A stretch of 64,000 bases of DNA from Rahnella bruchi (GTDB lineage: Bacteria > Pseudomonadota > Gammaproteobacteria > Enterobacterales > Enterobacteriaceae). Positions 9,926-20,601 of this stretch are shown here, one piece after another. The stretch spans positions 310,001 to 374,000 of the forward strand of contig NZ_QZWI01000002.1 in NCBI RefSeq assembly GCF_003614975.1, read 5' to 3'. The position numbers and the translations under genes were made by a program. Within the stretch, counting starts at the first letter, position 1. Each line of letters opens with the position of its first letter. Below the pieces are notes generated by a model, which saw only the letters and a program-made list of their open reading frames with translations, had not been told where the DNA came from and made no database searches.

Positions 9926-10459
9926 TCAGGAATCATGATGCTTTAATGACAAGATGATATCGCCATGATAACAAACGAGTTTACATTTCCCGCAACCGTT
10001 ACATTTTGCGCTATCGACGGCAGGTTGATTTTGTTGATTAAAAAATATTGCCGTGCGCGGACACGCAATTTCGCACATCCTGCACAAGTCATCTATCCGC
10101 CCAAGACATTGTGGCAAAATCACCGGACGCAAACCCGTATCCATGACGACTGAGGCATCCAGCGCACCACTCTCGCAGGATGATGTACATGCGCCACAGG
10201 CATCACACTCTGCATATTCGATGGCCAATGTCGGCCTGCCGTCATGGATGCTCAGAATACCCACCGGACAGGCCTGTGCACAGCGGCCACAGCCATCACA
10301 CTTTTGTATAAATAGCGGCTCGGCTAACGCTTGTGGCGGACGCGAGAACTGGCGAAACAGCAACGTTTGCTCCGGGCTGGTAGTCTGCTCGACGGCCTTT
10401 TTTGCCGGTGACAACAAACCGCGGAACAATCCGCGGCGGCTGACCGTTCTGCTGCTCAT
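9926..10459 (-). CDS. napF: NapF-type 4Fe-4S ferredoxin, last gene of dms operon
   Basis: A cytoplasmic iron-sulfur protein resembling NapF. After an N-terminal SRRGLFRGLL segment come CDGCGRCAQACP, CDACGACTSSCESG, a CLGRIDDLCRMCEIACP stretch and CNGCGKCKLVC. This is the same order of cysteine clusters as in E. coli NapF. NapF proteins are thought to help insert iron-sulfur clusters into, or mature, the molybdoenzyme NapA before Tat export. By inference this one serves the DmsA-type enzymes of this operon. Two starts are possible. ATG 10459 (MSSRTVSRRG) fits homologues. ATG 10498 overlaps the dmsD stop as TGATG and adds 13 residues. Neither has a clear Shine-Dalgarno, so translational coupling is plausible. 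No nap genes are in view. Confidence 0.8.
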   Translation of the reverse strand: MSSRTVSRRGLFRGLLSPAKKAVEQTTSPEQTLLFRQFSRPPQALAEPLFIQKCDGCGRCAQACPVGILSIHDGRPTLAIEYAECDACGACTSSCESGALDASVVMDTGLRPVILPQCLGRIDDLCRMCEIACPRTAIFFNQQNQPAVDSAKCNGCGKCKLVCYHGDIILSLKHHDS

Positions 10460-10497
10460 CCAGGAACGATAATTGCTGGCGTCGCGTGAGTCACCCA

Positions 10498-11106
10498 TCA
10501 GAAATACAGATCCACTGCGTTCACTTCCAGACCCCGTTGCTGTTTCCAGCCACAGAGCGTGGATTCTGCCAGTGCAGCCACACCCACATAAAACGGATGC
10601 TCCGCTTTTTGTCGCAGCAATTCCAGATAACGCCCCGCCCACGGCAGCAAATGCATCGTCAGAAATTCATTCAACAATGCCGGAGAATTTTCAGCCAGCC
10701 ATGCAGCCATCATCAGCAGTAAACCGATATGATCTTCCGGCTCAGCCTGGGTTAGGTGTGGTTCGATCCCGTTTTCACGCATCCACTGGCGCAGGGTTAG
10801 CGTTGAATCGCCAAACACAACGGATTCTTTATCCAGATAGACAGAACCCCACGGCGGCGCAGGCAGCGCATAAGGGCCAACAAACAAACGCTGAAAGGCG
10901 TCATCCAGACGTTCATCTGCGGAAGAGATCTGGCGGAAATATTCACTCGCCTGCGCCCTGGCTTCATCACTCACACATGGCCATGATTCGGCCCAGTCAT
11001 CCGTTTCAAACAGTGCAATTAATGCGCTCACTTCAGGAGAAGAAGGCGGGTAATACAACATCGCGCCCAGGACTTTACCGGTTAAACTGATTGATTCTGC
11101 TGACAT
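10498..11106 (-). CDS. dmsD: Tat proofreading chaperone DmsD
   Basis: A cytoplasmic TorD/DmsD-family chaperone that binds the twin-arginine signal of DmsA-type subunits until cofactor loading is complete. The 202 residues compare with 204 in E. coli DmsD. The signature blocks PPWGSVYLDKESVVFGDSTL and LRQWMRENGI plus EPEDHIGLLLMMAAWLAE are conserved. It is encoded after dmsC and before the NapF-like ferredoxin. In E. coli dmsD instead ends the ynfEFGH operon, so its position here is part of the hybrid dms/ynf arrangement. Confidence 0.95.
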   Translation of the reverse strand: MSAESISLTGKVLGAMLYYPPSSPEVSALIALFETDDWAESWPCVSDEARAQASEYFRQISSADERLDDAFQRLFVGPYALPAPPWGSVYLDKESVVFGDSTLTLRQWMRENGIEPHLTQAEPEDHIGLLLMMAAWLAENSPALLNEFLTMHLLPWAGRYLELLRQKAEHPFYVGVAALAESTLCGWKQQRGLEVNAVDLYF

Positions 11107-11174
11107 AATTTACTCTGATTAGCGGGAACACGCCCATGTCGCACGTGTTCCCTAAAGAATCTGACACTCTACGA

Positions 11175-12032
11175 TTAGCCGCTGACGGCCATTCCCACAG
11201 TCATATGCAAACCATAGAAAATTGCGCGGCCAATCAGCTCCCCGGCAAAGACCAGCACGAATGCCAGAATCATGGATGCCAGTGCCGGACGCTTACGCAT
11301 AATCAACGGACAGAACCAGCAACCGAGACCCAGAGCCACCAGTACCAGACGCCAGACTGACAGCGAACCGTATTGTGGGATCAGCGAAGAGGCAGCCTGA
11401 ACCGAGCTGTTGATGCCTGCGAGACTGGCGCTTTGCAGCACAACAACTGCCATACTTACGATCAGTGCAACCAGGCTGACGACCGGCAACAAGCGCAACG
11501 CACAACCATTGATATTTGCGCCACGCAGCAGCAGATAGCCCAGAACCGGCCCCCCGATCAGTACCGTCAGACCGAAATGGAAGAAGGTATAAGCATTATC
11601 CCAGGTCGGCACGGTATCTATTTCATAAACGCGGCACATCGCATAAACAAAACCGATACCTGCCAGCATGGTAATGATTAACCAGATTTTACCCAGTGCA
11701 CGAGGCATTTTGTTAATCATCGCCAGCAGCCAGTAAATCCCGCCTAAAGCAAAGAAGAACGACCCGCTGCCGATTTCATTGCTGAGCGGCGAAGCGCCCA
11801 GCCGGTTAAGCGAGTTAAATGCGCGCAGAGGAGAACCCAGATGCAGAACCGAAGCGATAAAAGCAATCGCCATTAGCGCCCACAAGAAGAACATCGAAAG
11901 ATGGATCCTGCGCGTTTCTTCAGTACTGCGTTTTGTCAGTAACGCGATAGCCAGCACGATAAACGCGCCCACCACACACTGCCCCAGAACCGTAAAGACC
12001 ATTAAAGGCCATTCATGCCATCCGTTTCCCAT
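11175..12032 (-). CDS. dmsC: DMSO reductase membrane anchor DmsC
   Basis: DmsC anchors the DmsAB dimer to the periplasmic face of the inner membrane and oxidises menaquinol. The 285 residues carry eight hydrophobic segments, starting with the conserved MGNGWHEWPLMVFTVLGQ and ending with AGELIGRAIFYGLHMTVGMA. HLGSPLRAFNSLNRLGASPLS is the diagnostic quinol-site region holding a conserved histidine. Its ATG begins one base after the dmsB stop codon, which indicates translational coupling. Confidence 0.96.
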   Translation of the reverse strand: MGNGWHEWPLMVFTVLGQCVVGAFIVLAIALLTKRSTEETRRIHLSMFFLWALMAIAFIASVLHLGSPLRAFNSLNRLGASPLSNEIGSGSFFFALGGIYWLLAMINKMPRALGKIWLIITMLAGIGFVYAMCRVYEIDTVPTWDNAYTFFHFGLTVLIGGPVLGYLLLRGANINGCALRLLPVVSLVALIVSMAVVVLQSASLAGINSSVQAASSLIPQYGSLSVWRLVLVALGLGCWFCPLIMRKRPALASMILAFVLVFAGELIGRAIFYGLHMTVGMAVSG

Positions 12033-12033
12033 C

Positions 12034-12651
12034 TCAAACCTCCTTCGGGTTAGCCAGATAACCCGTGGTATCGCCTACAGGACGGCAATTCGCATTGGGT
12101 TTGATGACGATATTTGGTTGAGTAAAATGTGCAGCTGGCAACGGGGCCACTTCAGCCAGATCACCGTATTTCGCACGCAGTTCTTCGATTGGTGCCATAT
12201 CCAGCGCGCGCAGCGGGCAGGATTCCACACAAATCGGTTTCTTGCCTTCTGCAACGCGCTCATAGCAACCGTCACATTTGGTCATGTGGCCTTTGGCTTC
12301 GTTGTATTGCGGTGCACCGTAAGGACATGCCATGTGGCAATAACGGCAACCGATGCAAACGTCCTCATTCACCACTACAAAGCCATCTTCACGCTTATGC
12401 ATCGCACCGCTCGGGCACACTTTGGTACAGGCAGGATCCGCACAGTGGTTGCAGGAAATCGACAGATAATACGCGAAGACATCCTGATGCCAGCCGTCGC
12501 CATCTTTCTGCCAGTCGCCACCGGCATATTCATAGATGCGGCGGAAACTGACGTCCGGGGTTAAGTTTTTGAAATCTTTACAGGCCAGCTCACAAGTTTT
12601 GCATCCTGTGCAGCGGCTTGAGTCAATATAAAAACCATATTGAGTTGTCAT
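12034..12651 (-). CDS. dmsB: DMSO reductase electron-transfer subunit DmsB
   Basis: DmsB carries four 4Fe-4S clusters and passes electrons from DmsC to the catalytic subunit. In 205 residues, the same length as E. coli, the four cysteine groups are clear: CTGCKTCELACKDF, CNHCADPACTKVCP, CIGCRYCHMACPYG and CDGCYERVAEGKKPICVESC. The N terminus MTTQYGFYIDSSRC is typical. It has no signal peptide and would be exported folded with DmsA through Tat. It begins 11 bp after the dmsA stop. Only one B subunit is present, so it must serve both catalytic subunits encoded upstream if both are made. Confidence 0.97.
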   Translation of the reverse strand: MTTQYGFYIDSSRCTGCKTCELACKDFKNLTPDVSFRRIYEYAGGDWQKDGDGWHQDVFAYYLSISCNHCADPACTKVCPSGAMHKREDGFVVVNEDVCIGCRYCHMACPYGAPQYNEAKGHMTKCDGCYERVAEGKKPICVESCPLRALDMAPIEELRAKYGDLAEVAPLPAAHFTQPNIVIKPNANCRPVGDTTGYLANPKEV

Positions 12652-12662
12652 GTTTTACTCCG

Positions 12663-15110
12663 TTAAACCTTAGCCACTTGCACAAGGTTGGTATGAGAGG
12701 GGTTACCTTTCGCCAGCGGTGAAGGTCTTTGAGAAGTCAGTACGTTGATGCTGCCCGCACGGTCGATTTTTTTACTGTCAGGGGAATACCAGGCACCTTC
12801 GCCGAGCGCCACAACGCCAGGCATCATGCGCGGTGTCACTTTGGCAGCAATATGCACTTCGCCACGGTCATTGAAGATGCGGATCATGTCGCCGTTGGTA
12901 ATGCCACGCTGCGCGGCATCCATCGGGTTGATCCACATTTCCTGCCGGCATGCGGCTTTAAGCACATCAACGTTGCCGTAAGTGGAGTGAGCGCGCGCCT
13001 TGTAGTGGAAACCGGTTAGCTGTAACGGATATTTACTGGCCAGCGGATCGTCATAGTTTTCGAAACCGGCGGCATAAACCGGTAACGGATCGATGACATC
13101 TTCTTTGGAAAGTTCCCATTCAGAGGCAATTTTGGCCAGTTCAGCGGAGTAGATTTCGATTTTGCCGGAAGGCGTGGTCAGCGGATTGGCAGCCGGATCT
13201 TCGCGGAACGCTTTGTAAGCGACGTGATGCTGTTCAGGGTCGCGTTTTTTGAACATGCCCTGTTTGCGGAAGGTGTCGAAATCCGGGAGTTCCGGCAACG
13301 CCTCACGGGATTGCTGATACAAATGACGTAACCACTCTTCCTGCGTTCGGCCTTCAGTGAACTGTTGTTCAACTCCCATGCGGCGGGACAGTTCGCTGGT
13401 CATCTCATAGATATTTTTGCACTGGAAGCGCGGCGTGATCGCCTGATCGGCAAAAATGATGTAATCCATGTTGCCGCATGACGCATCAAGGCAGAAATCC
13501 ATCTGCTCAGAGGCGGTACAGTCTGGCAGGATGATGTCCGCATATTTCGCAGAAGAAGTCATGTGGTTATCAATCACCACAATCATCTCGCATTGCTGAT
13601 CATCCTGAAGAATGTCATGAGTGCGGTTGATATCTGAATGCTGGTTGATCAGACAGTTACCGGCATAGTTCCAGATAAATTTGATCGGCACATCCAGTTT
13701 GGATTTTCCGCGCACGCCATCTTTGGTCGCCGTCATTTCCGGCCCGCGCACAATCGCGTCCGTCCACATGAACATGGAAATGCTGGTCTCAACCGGATTT
13801 TCCAGCGTTGGCATACGGACAAACGGGATTTCGTAGGAGCCTTCACGGGCACCGGAATTACCACCATGAACGCCGACGTTACCGGTCAAAATAGCCAGCA
13901 TCGCAATCGCTCGTGTCGCAATTTCGCCGTTAGCATGACGCTGCGGACCCCAGCCCTGAGTGATAAATGCTGGTTTCGCCTGACCGATTTCACGCCCGAG
14001 CTTAATTATTTTTTCGATTGAGATCCCGGTGATTTTTGACGCCCATTCAGGTGTTTTCGCCACACCATCGGGGCCGGTACCGAGAATATAGGCTTTATAA
14101 TGCGCATTCTGCGGAACGCCCGCCGGTAAGGTTTTTTCGTCATAGCCGACGCAATATTTGTCGAGGAACGGCTGATCGACCAGATTCTCGGTGATCATGA
14201 CATGCGCTAACGCCGCAGCCAGTGCGCCATCCGTACCCGGACGGATCGGCACCCATTCGTCTTCACGACCGGCACCGGTATCGGTATAACGCGGATCAAC
14301 AATGATCATACGGGCGTTCGAACGCTGACGAGCCTGTTCGAGGTAATAGGTCACACCGCCACCGCTCATGCGCGTTTCGCCCGGATTATTACCGAATAAA
14401 ACCACCAGCTTGCTGTTTTCAATATCAGACGGGCTGTTGCCATCCGCCCAGCCACCGTAGGTATAATTCAGACCCGCAGCGATTTGCGCCGAACTGTAGT
14501 CACCATAATGATTAAGATAACCACCGCAGCAGTTCATCAGTCGGGCAATCAGCGTTTTGCCCGGCGGCCATGAACGTGTCATGGTGCCGCCCAGTGTGCC
14601 GGTGCCATAATTCAGATAAATGGCTTCATTACCATAACGATGGATAATGTCTTTCAGGCTGCCAGCCAGTGTATCAAAGGCTTCGTCCCAGCTGATTTGT
14701 TTGAATTTACCTTCGCCACGCTTACCAACACGTTTCATCGGATATTTCAAACGGTCCGGGTTATAAACACGGCGACGCATTGAACGCCCACGCAGACAGG
14801 CGCGAACCTGGTGCAATCCCTCATAATCGTCATCACCGGTGTTATCGGTTTCGACATAACGGATCTCGTTATCAACGACGTGCATTCGCAGCGGGCAACG
14901 GCTGCCGCAGTTTACGGTGCAGGCACTCCAGACGATTTTCTCATCCGTAGCCTGAGCCGGAGCCTGACGCGTTTCAGCGCGTATCGTTTTAAATGGCAGT
15001 GATATGCCCCCGACGGCAGCTGCCATACCGGCGAGCGTAGTTCCCTTAACCAGGTCACGGCGGCTTATCCCGCCGCCTGAACCCGTTTTCTTACTGTTTG
15101 AATCCGACAT
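12663..15110 (-). CDS. dmsA: DMSO reductase catalytic subunit DmsA
   Basis: An 815-residue periplasmic molybdopterin-bis-guanine dinucleotide enzyme that reduces dimethyl sulfoxide and related N- or S-oxides. A Tat signal is seen as SRRDLVK at Arg17-Arg18, with a hydrophobic AGMAAAVGG core. The cluster motif CTVNCGSRCPLRMHV and RACLRGRSMRRRVYNPDRLKY follow. Blocks such as GTLGGTMTRSWPPGKT and NCCGGYLNHYGDYSSAQI match E. coli DmsA rather than YnfE or YnfF. The C terminus SPLAKGNPSHTNLVQVAKV is intact. It lies directly between the YnfE-type gene and dmsB, so it is the conventional partner of DmsB and DmsC. Confidence 0.97.
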   Translation of the reverse strand: MSDSNSKKTGSGGGISRRDLVKGTTLAGMAAAVGGISLPFKTIRAETRQAPAQATDEKIVWSACTVNCGSRCPLRMHVVDNEIRYVETDNTGDDDYEGLHQVRACLRGRSMRRRVYNPDRLKYPMKRVGKRGEGKFKQISWDEAFDTLAGSLKDIIHRYGNEAIYLNYGTGTLGGTMTRSWPPGKTLIARLMNCCGGYLNHYGDYSSAQIAAGLNYTYGGWADGNSPSDIENSKLVVLFGNNPGETRMSGGGVTYYLEQARQRSNARMIIVDPRYTDTGAGREDEWVPIRPGTDGALAAALAHVMITENLVDQPFLDKYCVGYDEKTLPAGVPQNAHYKAYILGTGPDGVAKTPEWASKITGISIEKIIKLGREIGQAKPAFITQGWGPQRHANGEIATRAIAMLAILTGNVGVHGGNSGAREGSYEIPFVRMPTLENPVETSISMFMWTDAIVRGPEMTATKDGVRGKSKLDVPIKFIWNYAGNCLINQHSDINRTHDILQDDQQCEMIVVIDNHMTSSAKYADIILPDCTASEQMDFCLDASCGNMDYIIFADQAITPRFQCKNIYEMTSELSRRMGVEQQFTEGRTQEEWLRHLYQQSREALPELPDFDTFRKQGMFKKRDPEQHHVAYKAFREDPAANPLTTPSGKIEIYSAELAKIASEWELSKEDVIDPLPVYAAGFENYDDPLASKYPLQLTGFHYKARAHSTYGNVDVLKAACRQEMWINPMDAAQRGITNGDMIRIFNDRGEVHIAAKVTPRMMPGVVALGEGAWYSPDSKKIDRAGSINVLTSQRPSPLAKGNPSHTNLVQVAKV

Positions 15111-15192
15111 TGCTTACTCCGTAACGCCCTTATCTGAAGGACGAAAATTTAACAACCATGTCATTGAGCCTGGCTCTTGGTCCGTAGCTTCT

Positions 15193-17649
15193 TTAGACTT
15201 TTTCTATTTGAATCAAATTCGTATGCTGAGGATTGCCCTTCGCCAGCGGGGACGGACGTTGGGTCGTCAGGGTGTTCATACAAGCGCCATGGTCAACGCG
15301 ATCACCACTCATATTGGCCTGATGCCATGCACCCTGCCCCATTGCCACCACGCCTGGCATAATGCGTGGCGTGACTTTCGCCGCCACACGCACTTCGCCA
15401 CGGTCGTTAAACACCTTCACTTTGTCGCCGTTCTCAATGCCACGGGTTTTGGCATCCAGTGGATTGATCCACACTTCCTGACGACAGGCCGCCTGCAGGA
15501 TGTCGATATTTCCGTAAGTTGAATGGGTGCGGGCTTTGTAATGGAAGCCGAACATCTGGAGCGGAAACTTGCTGCGTTTCGGGTCATCCCAACCTTCGAA
15601 AGTTGAGGCATAGACCGGCAGCGGGCTGATGGTTTCGTCTTTTTGCAGTTCCCATTCGCTGGCTATTTTCGCCAGTGCGGAAGAGTAAATTTCGATTTTT
15701 CCGGAAGGCGTTTTCAGCGGATTGGCGACCGGATCCTGGCGGAATTTTTTATACGCCACGAAATGCCCGTCCGGGTCTTTGCGTTTATAAATTCCCATTT
15801 CGCGCAATTCTTCATACGCAGGTAAAGCCGGGTCTTTCGCCAGCATTTTGTCGTAAAGATACTGCAACCATTGACGCTGACTGCGGCCTTCGGTGAATTT
15901 GTTATAAACATCCGGGCCAAGACGACGCGCCACTTCGCTCATCATCTCGTAAATGCCTTTGCGCTCGAATTTGGCAGAGGTCGCCGGCTGGATAAAAATC
16001 AGGTAACCCATATTCCCGGCGTAATCGTTGGGGATAATGTCTTCCTGTTCGACAGTCATGAGATCAGGCAGCAGGATATCGGCATATTTCGCCGATGAGG
16101 TCATGAAGTTTTCCAACACCACGATCATCTCGCACTGCGAATCATCCTGCAAAATGTCGTGGGTTTTATTGATATCGGAATGCTGGTTGGTAATGGTGTT
16201 ACCGGCATAATTCCAGATGAACTTGATCGGCACATCGAGCTTGTCTTTACCGCGAACACCATCGGCTTTGGCCGTCATTTCCGGCCCGCGCGCAATGGCA
16301 TCGGTCCAGCTGAAACAGGAAATCTGCGTTTCTATCGGGTTTTCCAGCACTGGCATGCGTTCGATGGTAATCGTGTACGTCGATTCACGCGCGCCGCTGT
16401 TGCCGCCATTAATACCGACGTTGCCGGTCAGAATTGGCAACATGGCGATGGCGCGTGAGGTCAGCTCACCATTGGCCTGACGTTGCGGGCCCCAGCCCTG
16501 AGAGATATAAGCGGGTTTTGTCTGTCCGATCTCCCGCGCCAGTTTAATGATGCGATCGACAGGAATACCGGTAATACGCGATGCCCACTCTGGCGTTTTG
16601 GCGGTGGCATCTTCGCCCAGACCGAGAATATACGCTTTGTAATGGCTATTGGCTGGCGCATCCGCTGGCAATGTTTTCTCGTCATAGCCCACGCAGCAGG
16701 CATCGAGGAAAGGCTGGTCAACCATATTCTCCGTGATCAGCACATGCGCAAGACCTGCGACCAATGCAGCGTCTGTTCCCGGCCGGATTGGGATCCATTC
16801 ATCTTCACGGCCTGCGGCGGTATCAGTGTAACGCGGGTCGATCACGATCATACGGGCGTTAGAACGCTGGCGTGCCTGCTCGAGATAATAAGTGATCCCG
16901 CCGCCGCTCATACGCGTTTCAGCCGGGTTATTCCCGAAAAGAACGACCAGTTTGCTGTTTTCAATATCTGACGTGCTGTTACCGTCATTGCTGCCATAAG
17001 TGTATGGCATCGCACAGGAAATTTGCGCGGTACTGTAGGTACCGTAATGACTGAGGAAACCGCCATAACAGTTCATCAGTCGGGCAACCAGCGAGGCATA
17101 AGGAGAAGAACGGGTGATATTGCCGCCCACGACGCCGGAGGTGTAATTGATGTAAACGGCCTCATTGCCATATTTTGCGACAATGCGCTTCAGGTTATTG
17201 GCGATTTCATCAAATGCTTCTTCCCAGCTGATGCGTTTGAATTTACCTTCACCACGTTTGCCAACGCGTTTCATTGGGTAATTCAGACGCTCCGGATGGT
17301 TCATACGACGGCGGATTGAGCGGCCACGCAGACAGGCGCGAACCTGGTGATCGCCGTAGACATCATGTCCGGTGTTATCCGTTTCAACCCAATAAACTTC
17401 GTCATCACGCACATGCAAACGCAGTGCGCAGCGGCTGCCGCAGTTGACCGAGCAGGCGCCCCAGACCACTTTGTCTTCCGGTGTCAGGTTTTTCGCATCC
17501 CCCACAGCCTGTGCCAGTGCTTTACGGCTAAAAGGCAGCGATACACCGCCAGCAGCAATGGCCAGCCCTGCCAGGGTTGATGTTTTCATCAGCGTCCGGC
17601 GGCTGATACCACTTTTTATCGTGATGACTTCTGGTTCTGTTTCCGACAT
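15193..17649 (-). CDS. ynfE: YnfE/YnfF-type DmsA paralogue, first gene of dms operon
   Basis: An 818-residue Tat-exported molybdoenzyme, clearly a paralogue of the adjacent DmsA. The Tat motif SRRTLMK (Arg17-Arg18) is followed by the AGLAIAAGG core. The cluster motif CSVNCGSRCALRLHV, SCAMPYTYGSNDGNSTSDIE and LPDLMTVEQEDIIPNDYAGN match E. coli YnfE/YnfF, not DmsA. The corresponding DmsA blocks differ (WPPG replaced by SSPYAS, GDYSSAQ by GTYSTAQ). In E. coli YnfE and YnfF belong to a separate ynfEFGH-dmsD operon and are implicated in selenate reduction. Substrate here is unknown. It is the promoter-proximal gene, 82 bp before dmsA. Confidence 0.9.
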   Translation of the reverse strand: MSETEPEVITIKSGISRRTLMKTSTLAGLAIAAGGVSLPFSRKALAQAVGDAKNLTPEDKVVWGACSVNCGSRCALRLHVRDDEVYWVETDNTGHDVYGDHQVRACLRGRSIRRRMNHPERLNYPMKRVGKRGEGKFKRISWEEAFDEIANNLKRIVAKYGNEAVYINYTSGVVGGNITRSSPYASLVARLMNCYGGFLSHYGTYSTAQISCAMPYTYGSNDGNSTSDIENSKLVVLFGNNPAETRMSGGGITYYLEQARQRSNARMIVIDPRYTDTAAGREDEWIPIRPGTDAALVAGLAHVLITENMVDQPFLDACCVGYDEKTLPADAPANSHYKAYILGLGEDATAKTPEWASRITGIPVDRIIKLAREIGQTKPAYISQGWGPQRQANGELTSRAIAMLPILTGNVGINGGNSGARESTYTITIERMPVLENPIETQISCFSWTDAIARGPEMTAKADGVRGKDKLDVPIKFIWNYAGNTITNQHSDINKTHDILQDDSQCEMIVVLENFMTSSAKYADILLPDLMTVEQEDIIPNDYAGNMGYLIFIQPATSAKFERKGIYEMMSEVARRLGPDVYNKFTEGRSQRQWLQYLYDKMLAKDPALPAYEELREMGIYKRKDPDGHFVAYKKFRQDPVANPLKTPSGKIEIYSSALAKIASEWELQKDETISPLPVYASTFEGWDDPKRSKFPLQMFGFHYKARTHSTYGNIDILQAACRQEVWINPLDAKTRGIENGDKVKVFNDRGEVRVAAKVTPRIMPGVVAMGQGAWHQANMSGDRVDHGACMNTLTTQRPSPLAKGNPQHTNLIQIEKV

Positions 17650-17694
17650 TTTCCCGCTCCGGTCATGAAGTAGTTACCCACTCAGAATGCAGGG

Positions 17695-17735
17695 ATACTA
17701 CTAATAAGGAGGTAGGAAACTTTGTCTGCTATCAA
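17695..17735 (-). promoter_or_regulatory. FNR-like site and -10 of the dms operon
   Basis: On the leftward strand TTGATAGCAGACAA (17735-17722) matches the FNR consensus at 8 of 10 defined bases, with one half-site perfect. A -10-like TAGTAT lies at 17700-17695 and would start transcription near 17687, putting the site at about -41.5. E. coli dmsABC is FNR-dependent, so the placement is expected. Confidence 0.55.
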
Positions 17736-17797
17736 AAAAGGAGGGGTTGAGTGGAGGCAATTGAGGAATTCTTAACGCAACGCACGATTTTATACAT

Positions 17798-17823
17798 AAA
17801 AAAAGCGCCCGCAGGCGCTTTTT
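17798..17823 (-). terminator. intrinsic terminator of serS
   Basis: AAAAAGCGCC and GGCGCTTTTT form a perfect 10-bp stem around a CGCA loop, with A/T tracts on both sides. It lies 28 nt beyond the serS stop and upstream of the dms promoter. Confidence 0.9.
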
Positions 17824-17850
17824 CGTTATATTACTTTATATATAGCGGGA

Positions 17851-19218
<1,368 letters not shown>

Positions 19219-19250
19219 TTATCACGGGTAACCTTACCGCAACGATAAAG

Positions 19251-20594
19251 TTAGCGGTAGCGTTTTGTCGGGCTATTTTGATCTTGTTCTACAAGCCAGG
19301 CCAGCTTTTCGCCGATCTTACCTTCAAGCCCGCGTGACGTCGGGTAATAATACTGCTTACCGGCCATTTCTGGTGGGAAATAGTCTTCGCCCGCCGCGTA
19401 GGCATTAGGTTCGTCATGCGCGTAACGGTACTCTGCACCCAGCCCCATTTCTTTCATCAATTTGGTCGGTGCATTGCGCAGATGTTCCGGCACATCATAA
19501 TCCGCCATTTCCCGCGCATCGCGCATGGCCGATTTGAACGCGGTATATACCGCATTACTTTTCGGCGCACACGCCAGATACACAATCGCCTGAGCTATGG
19601 CGCGCTCACCTTCTGCCGGACCGACACGGGTAAAACAATCCCAGGCAGCAAGCGCCACCTGCATGCCACGCGGATCTGCATTGCCGACATCTTCTGAAGC
19701 AATGGCCAGCAAACGGCGGGCAACATAAAGGGGATCGCCACCGGCGGTGATAATTCTGGCGTACCAGTAAAGTGCGGCATCTGGCGATGAACCACGTACC
19801 GATTTATGCAGCGCAGAGATTAAATCGTAAAAACGGTCGCCTTTATTATCGAAACGCGCACTGCGTTCACCGGCAATTTCCGTCAGTAATTCAGGGGTTA
19901 ATGTCCGGTAACCTTTGGCGTCGATTTCGGCCATATCGGCCATCATTTCAATACTGTTAAGTGCACGGCGCGCGTCACCGTTCACCAGCTCTGACAGCAT
20001 GCGGCGGGTTTCCGGTGGAACACGAATTTTTTCATTGGCATAACCGCGCTCGGCGTTGGTCAGTGCCTGATCAATTACTTTCTCAATATCTTCAGCTGTG
20101 AGTGATTTCAGCAGGTAAACACGGGCGCGGGAAAGCAATGCAGAATTGAGTTCAAACGAAGGGTTTTCAGTCGTCGCACCGATGAACGTAATGGTGCCGT
20201 CTTCGATATGCGGCAGGAAAGCGTCCTGCTGACTTTTGTTGAAGCGATGGACTTCGTCGACGAACAGAATTGTACGACGCCCGGCATCACGATTCTGACG
20301 GGCACGTTCAATCGCTTCACGAATATCTTTCACGCCTGATGTGACCGCCGAAATACGCTCAACATCGGCGTTAGCGTAGCGGCCAATCAGTTCTGCCAGC
20401 GTCGTTTTCCCGGTGCCCGGCGGCCCCCACAAAATCATCGAATGCAACTGTCCTGCTTCAATCGCCCGCGGCAATGGTTTGCCCGGCGCTAACAGATGCT
20501 GCTGACCGATATATTCTGCAAGGGTAACTGGCCGCATTCTGGCGGCCAGTGGCTGGAATTCGTTTTGGGAAAAATCGAGTGACAGATTACTCAA
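19251..20594 (-). CDS. rarA: replication-associated recombination protein A (RarA/MgsA)
   Basis: An AAA+ ATPase of the clamp-loader-like RarA/WRNIP1 family that acts at stalled replication forks. Walker A is GPPGTGKTT and Walker B is [17 protein letters not shown], followed by the sensor segment [20 protein letters not shown]. The C-terminal tetramerisation region follows ([21 protein letters not shown]). An upstream ATG at 20618 overlaps lolA by 17 nt. I prefer TTG at 20594. It has a GAGG Shine-Dalgarno five bases upstream, gives LSNLSLDF in place of the E. coli MSNLSLDF, and yields exactly 447 residues as in E. coli. It lies 7 bp after lolA and is probably co-transcribed. Confidence 0.95.
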   Translation of the reverse strand: MSNLSLDFSQNEFQPLAARMRPVTLAEYIGQQHLLAPGKPLPRAIEAGQLHSMILWGPPGTGKTTLAELIGRYANADVERISAVTSGVKDIREAIERARQNRDAGRRTILFVDEVHRFNKSQQDAFLPHIEDGTITFIGATTENPSFELNSALLSRARVYLLKSLTAEDIEKVIDQALTNAERGYANEKIRVPPETRRMLSELVNGDARRALNSIEMMADMAEIDAKGYRTLTPELLTEIAGERSARFDNKGDRFYDLISALHKSVRGSSPDAALYWYARIITAGGDPLYVARRLLAIASEDVGNADPRGMQVALAAWDCFTRVGPAEGERAIAQAIVYLACAPKSNAVYTAFKSAMRDAREMADYDVPEHLRNAPTKLMKEMGLGAEYRYAHDEPNAYAAGEDYFPPEMAGKQYYYPTSRGLEGKIGEKLAWLVEQDQNSPTKRYR

Positions 20595-20601
20595 ACTAAC
20601 C

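Noticed and set aside
11779-12564. 261-codon rightward open frame across dmsC and dmsB
   Set aside because: Antisense to two genes with complete families and cysteine motifs. No independent support.
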